A stretch of DNA of 64,000 bases, taken from assembly GCA_008921705.1 (NCBI GenBank), contig VFFE01006711.1, forward strand, positions 954,332 through 1,018,331, in the 5' to 3' direction. A program made the position numbers and the translations under genes. Under the pieces are notes generated by a model. That model did not search any database. It was not told the origin of the DNA and saw only the letters and a list, made by a program, of their open reading frames with translations. The DNA is from Burhinus oedicnemus (taxonomy: Eukaryota; Chordata; Aves; Charadriiformes; Burhinidae). Of this stretch, positions 60,271 through 64,000 are shown one piece after another (the stretch's first letter is position 1; every line of letters starts with the position of its first letter).

Positions 60271-60982
60271 NNNNNNNNNNNNNNNNNNNNNNNNNNNNNN
60301 NNNNNNNNNNNNNNNNNNNNNNNNNNNNNNNNNNNNNNNNNNNNNNNNNNNNNNNNNNNNNNNNNNNNNNNNNNNNNNNNNNNNNNNNNNNNNNNNNNNN
60401 NNNNNNNNNNNNNNNNNNNNNNNNNNNNNNNNNNNNNNNNNNNNNNNNNNNNNNNNNNNNNNNNNNNNNNNNNNNNNNNNNNNNNNNNNNNNNNNNNNNN
60501 NNNNNNNNNNNNNNNNNNNNNNNNNNNNNNNNNNNNNNNNNNNNNNNNNNNNNNNNNNNNNNNNNNNNNNNNNNNNNNNNNNNNNNNNNNNNNNNNNNNN
60601 NNNNNNNNNNNNNNNNNNNNNNNNNNNNNNNNNNNNNNNNNNNNNNNNNNNNNNNNNNNNNNNNNNNNNNNNNNNNNNNNNNNNNNNNNNNNNNNNNNNN
60701 NNNNNNNNNNNNNNNNNNNNNNNNNNNNNNNNNNNNNNNNNNNNNNNNNNNNNNNNNNNNNNNNNNNNNNNNNNNNNNNNNNNNNNNNNNNNNNNNNNNN
60801 NNNNNNNNNNNNNNNNNNNNNNNNNNNNNNNNNNNNNNNNNNNNNNNNNNNNNNNNNNNNNNNNNNNNNNNNNNNNNNNNNNNNNNNNNNNNNNNNNNNN
60901 NNNNNNNNNNNNNNNNNNNNNNNNNNNNNNNNNNNNNNNNNNNNNNNNNNNNNNNNNNNNNNNNNNNNNNNNNNNNNNNNNN
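60271..60982. other. Assembly gap (712 N)
   Basis: Unsequenced. Any open frame across it is an artefact. Confidence 0.99.
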
Positions 60983-63900
60983 ATTAATATTCAATTTCAC
61001 TACAAAAATATTTTCCATTAAGTTTTCATAGCCTATTAAGTTTTTTTTTTGCTATTGAGAAGCGAAAGCAAGCTAAAGTATTTCCTAATTGCTTCATACT
61101 CTGTTCAGTTTTAAAATGGATTTATTTTCTAAATACTTTTCAGAAATGGAAGCAGTTTTCAAAACTGAAGCTGCCTTCACAAAACATTTGCATTTTGATA
61201 AAAATGTATCTCTCCTCCCCTCAACTGAAACACTTCATTCAACTTTCTGATTTGACTATTGTAGGATAAAGATGAAAAAAAATTAATTGCCAATATTAGA
61301 AACTGCCCTCTGTTGACGCCCATTATTCACAACACTGTCGGTTTCTCTGTGCTTCAGCTTGAACCCGTCACAAATACTCTACAGATTCATTCCTCTCTTT
61401 GGGCTTATCCTTTACGAGCCCTCAAGAAACCCTTCTGAGGCCAGGCTTCCCGGGCAGGCTCTAACAATAGCCGTTAGGTGCTGAGATCCACTCTCAACGG
61501 AGCAGACTGGCCTTCCAAGCTGCTGGATTGCTGACACTTTGCAAATGTCATCTCCAGTGCTGTGCAGCACTGGATGGCAGAGCAGGCGTGATGGAGCATT
61601 ACTAGAGAGCACGCACATGCACACAAGAAAAAAAAAAATCAGTCACTTGCAGCAGAGATTAATAAGGGAGATGGGATTATAAAATGCCAGAACTGCTGAC
61701 AGCTGAAGTGCTGAGGAATATCTGCAAACCTCTGCAACTCCTGGCTATGATAATTTCCCTGGCATATCCACCCGTAGCAGCTCAGCAACCGATGCCAGCC
61801 ACCGTCACTGCTCTGTTCTTCAACACAGGAAAAACATAAGCCACAACCATATATAGAGTATTTCTGTATCATTGCTCCTCTCTTGCTACTTCTTTCTGAT
61901 ATTGCACTGGACAAATGTACTGTCTGACCACCTGCTCTTCTTCTATTCATTCTATTCTCACTCCACCCTTAATTTTACCTCCAAATAATAGATTTTCATG
62001 ATTACAGGTCTCTTTTAACCCCACCAGAGCATGGAAAAGGGTAGGTGGATGGTTGAATCCTTTAGAGAGCATTACTAATGCCAAGAGAGGGAGGTACCAA
62101 GAACTGGACAGTCAGTTTATCTCTGCGGATATGGCATAATCCAAACAAGAACTACTTTGTGTTAAATTCTCCAAACTAACTAGCAACTAATGACAGTCTG
62201 TGCAAGTGAAAATATGTAGGAGAAAGCCAGACTTCAGCAGGAAGTGCAGATACTCTCTGGTTGAGAACTCAGCTTCCTGAAAGCCAAGGTATTTGTTAAT
62301 TTTAAGTAAACCAAATACAGTACTAAAATCTATGCAACCATACTTTTAGCCATTACAGTCTGTCATAGCTGGATGCTAATGCTAGTTAAACAACAGACCA
62401 TTGTTGCTGGTCCCTGAATTAATTTAATTACATCAGCCCCGAAGTTCTGCTGCGTTTCCCTAACATACCATAAATGGGACCCCTCTCCTGCAAGCCAAAA
62501 CAGGTCCTGGTGGTGGCAATTCCCCCAACCCAAGTCCAGGCAGGCTCACAGTGACATTAGCAAGGTTTGTACTACGCTCTGCCCATTCTGCAGGTAGAGA
62601 ATGAGTCATAAGGCTGTCAGTTTACTACCTCCATAGCTGAAGGGTTTTTCAAGCAGGTAAAAGAAACACGTATAGCTGCCTGCTGCAAGCATTGCTTCAG
62701 ATAACATGGGCTATAAATCGTCACCATTTTGATGATACAGTAGGTGATCATCCCTTACAAGAGGCAGTTCAGGGCATGAGCATACAACCTATTCCAATTC
62801 CCTCAGCGCCTGGCCACCCCAATCCTGCCTGCCCCCTTCCACAGGCATGAGAGTTTGGAGTGAACCAACTGCTTCTCTGGGCAGGGAATTTTGGCCCACA
62901 GAAGGAACCTGCTCACGCACAGAATTGGCCACTAGAGCCAGTCAGCACACCGTGGCTGGAGCCGCTCACCTCCTGGGACCTCACACCCACATTTAACTAA
63001 AGCTACCAGCTTTCTGTATCTGTCAGTAAGAGTAGCTACCTTACCCCTGGACATGGACAGCAGGGAGTCAACCTCTGATCACACCATTCAAGAGCAACCC
63101 TTCTGACATCCCATCACAGGAGTACAAATATCCAGGGGAGGGTAGGGACACAATACAGCAACAGCAGCACCTATCTCATACAACATACAGTACACATCTG
63201 GACTTAGGCAGATGAGAAGGTAAATGCTGCCTCTCAGTTCTAGGGCCTCTCACCAGCTCAAGAACAGCCCTGCACTGAACCTACTAGAGGTCACCTGTCT
63301 ACAGCTCCCAGATAAAGTCCTGACTAATTTTCTAGTCACCTGGAGATAAAGTAGCATCACAGACCTGCGAGTCTCCCTGGCTTTCTTGCATTCCAGATAT
63401 CACGAGCAGTGACAAGAAGCCAGGACAAAGTGCTCCTTAACTCACCACTGACACTACTCTGGCCACAGTGCCAAGATCCCAGCTATGTATCAAACCACCA
63501 CATTCTGCCCACTCCCCCCAGGGGCTTACACGTCGGGAAACCTGCAAGAATTTACTGCTCCAACCTGGGGCATATATCTCTGTCCATCCAAGGCAGGGGC
63601 AGCAGGGCAGCACTGAGGAGCAGCAGGACACAGGGTGCTTCAAGAGGCAAGCACCCACCATCAGACCCACATGATCTCACATGCCTGCTCTTCACATTTA
63701 GCTGGTCAATTACAGCTGCCCAGGAACAGCAGGATGTTGAATTAATGCCAATCAAGGGCTGGAACAGAGAAAGGCCTGAAGGGAAAACATCAGGGAGGTA
63801 TAAAGACACTTTTGTTGCCTTTTGAGTTACCACTGTAAGAGAGAAGCATGGCCCTTAGAGGAAGTGGCCACATAACACCTGTGAAGCAAGCTGGGCATTC

Positions 63901-64000
63901 CTTCTGATCACAGATCTACGGCATTATACTGAACAGTAGAGTTTCCTCTCGGGTATAGCCAGTTGTAAAAGTTCTGCTGTTGCAATGTCCATTTTCTTCT
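60983..64000. other. No supported gene
   Basis: Noncoding DNA, AT-rich to about 61400 and GC-richer after 62500. A plus frame of 138 codons (63409-63825) overlaps open minus frames and has no recognisable motif. The segment 62340-62465 (gatgctaatgctagttaaac, ttaatttaattacatcag) is AT-rich with conserved-element texture. Confidence 0.5.

Noticed and set aside
60230..61021. 260-codon open frames on both strands across the gap
   Set aside because: They are formed by N positions and mean nothing.

Overview
The window looks like bird genomic DNA. It carries many CR1 LINE copies, most truncated at the 5' end and several ending in the ATTCTATGATTCT-type tail. It also has older CR1/L3-like and MIR-like fragments and one LTR with TG...CA ends. 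There are no operons, compact genes, rRNA, tRNA or CRISPR arrays. Nearly all open frames are short, lack recognisable domains and look like chance. The long ones with real homology lie in CR1 reverse transcriptase remnants. Two assembly gaps are present: 20 N at 30737-30756 and 712 N at 60271-60982.

Gene content is sparse. I assembled by eye a chain of possible exons, all on the minus strand, each with AG/GT borders and joining in compatible phase. They lie at 47.8, 46.6, 44.6, (43.0), (37.8), (32.0), 31.4, 21.3 and 11.2 kb, with a possible last exon and poly(A) signal at 0.99-0.82 kb. The best supported are 21294-21361 (perfect donor, about 60-nt pyrimidine tract) and 11166-11343 (178 nt, one open frame). 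If real, this is the 3' part of a multi-exon gene with large introns whose 5' end lies to the right of about 48 kb. I do not recognise the protein. The peptide looks charged and possibly helical first, then globular.

Layout: 0-2 kb, possible 3' end of the gene. 2.1-4.2 kb, a long antisense CR1. 4.65-4.77 kb, two CR1 tails head to head forming a palindrome. 6.5-6.8 and 10.7-11.1 kb, AT-rich segments resembling conserved noncoding elements. 9.9-10.7 kb, a young CR1 inside an older one. 11.8-13.0 kb, old and young CR1. 24.1-24.8 kb, antisense CR1. 27.75-28.30 kb, a solo-looking retroviral LTR. 33.7-34.8 kb, sense CR1. 39.2 and 44.9-45.4 kb, old L3/CR1. 41.5-41.7 kb, a diverged CR1 tail. The rest is unannotated intronic or intergenic DNA with simple repeats.

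I did not find a convincing new biological system. The most useful leads are the unidentified minus-strand gene, the CR1 palindrome and a few segments that deserve a conservation check.
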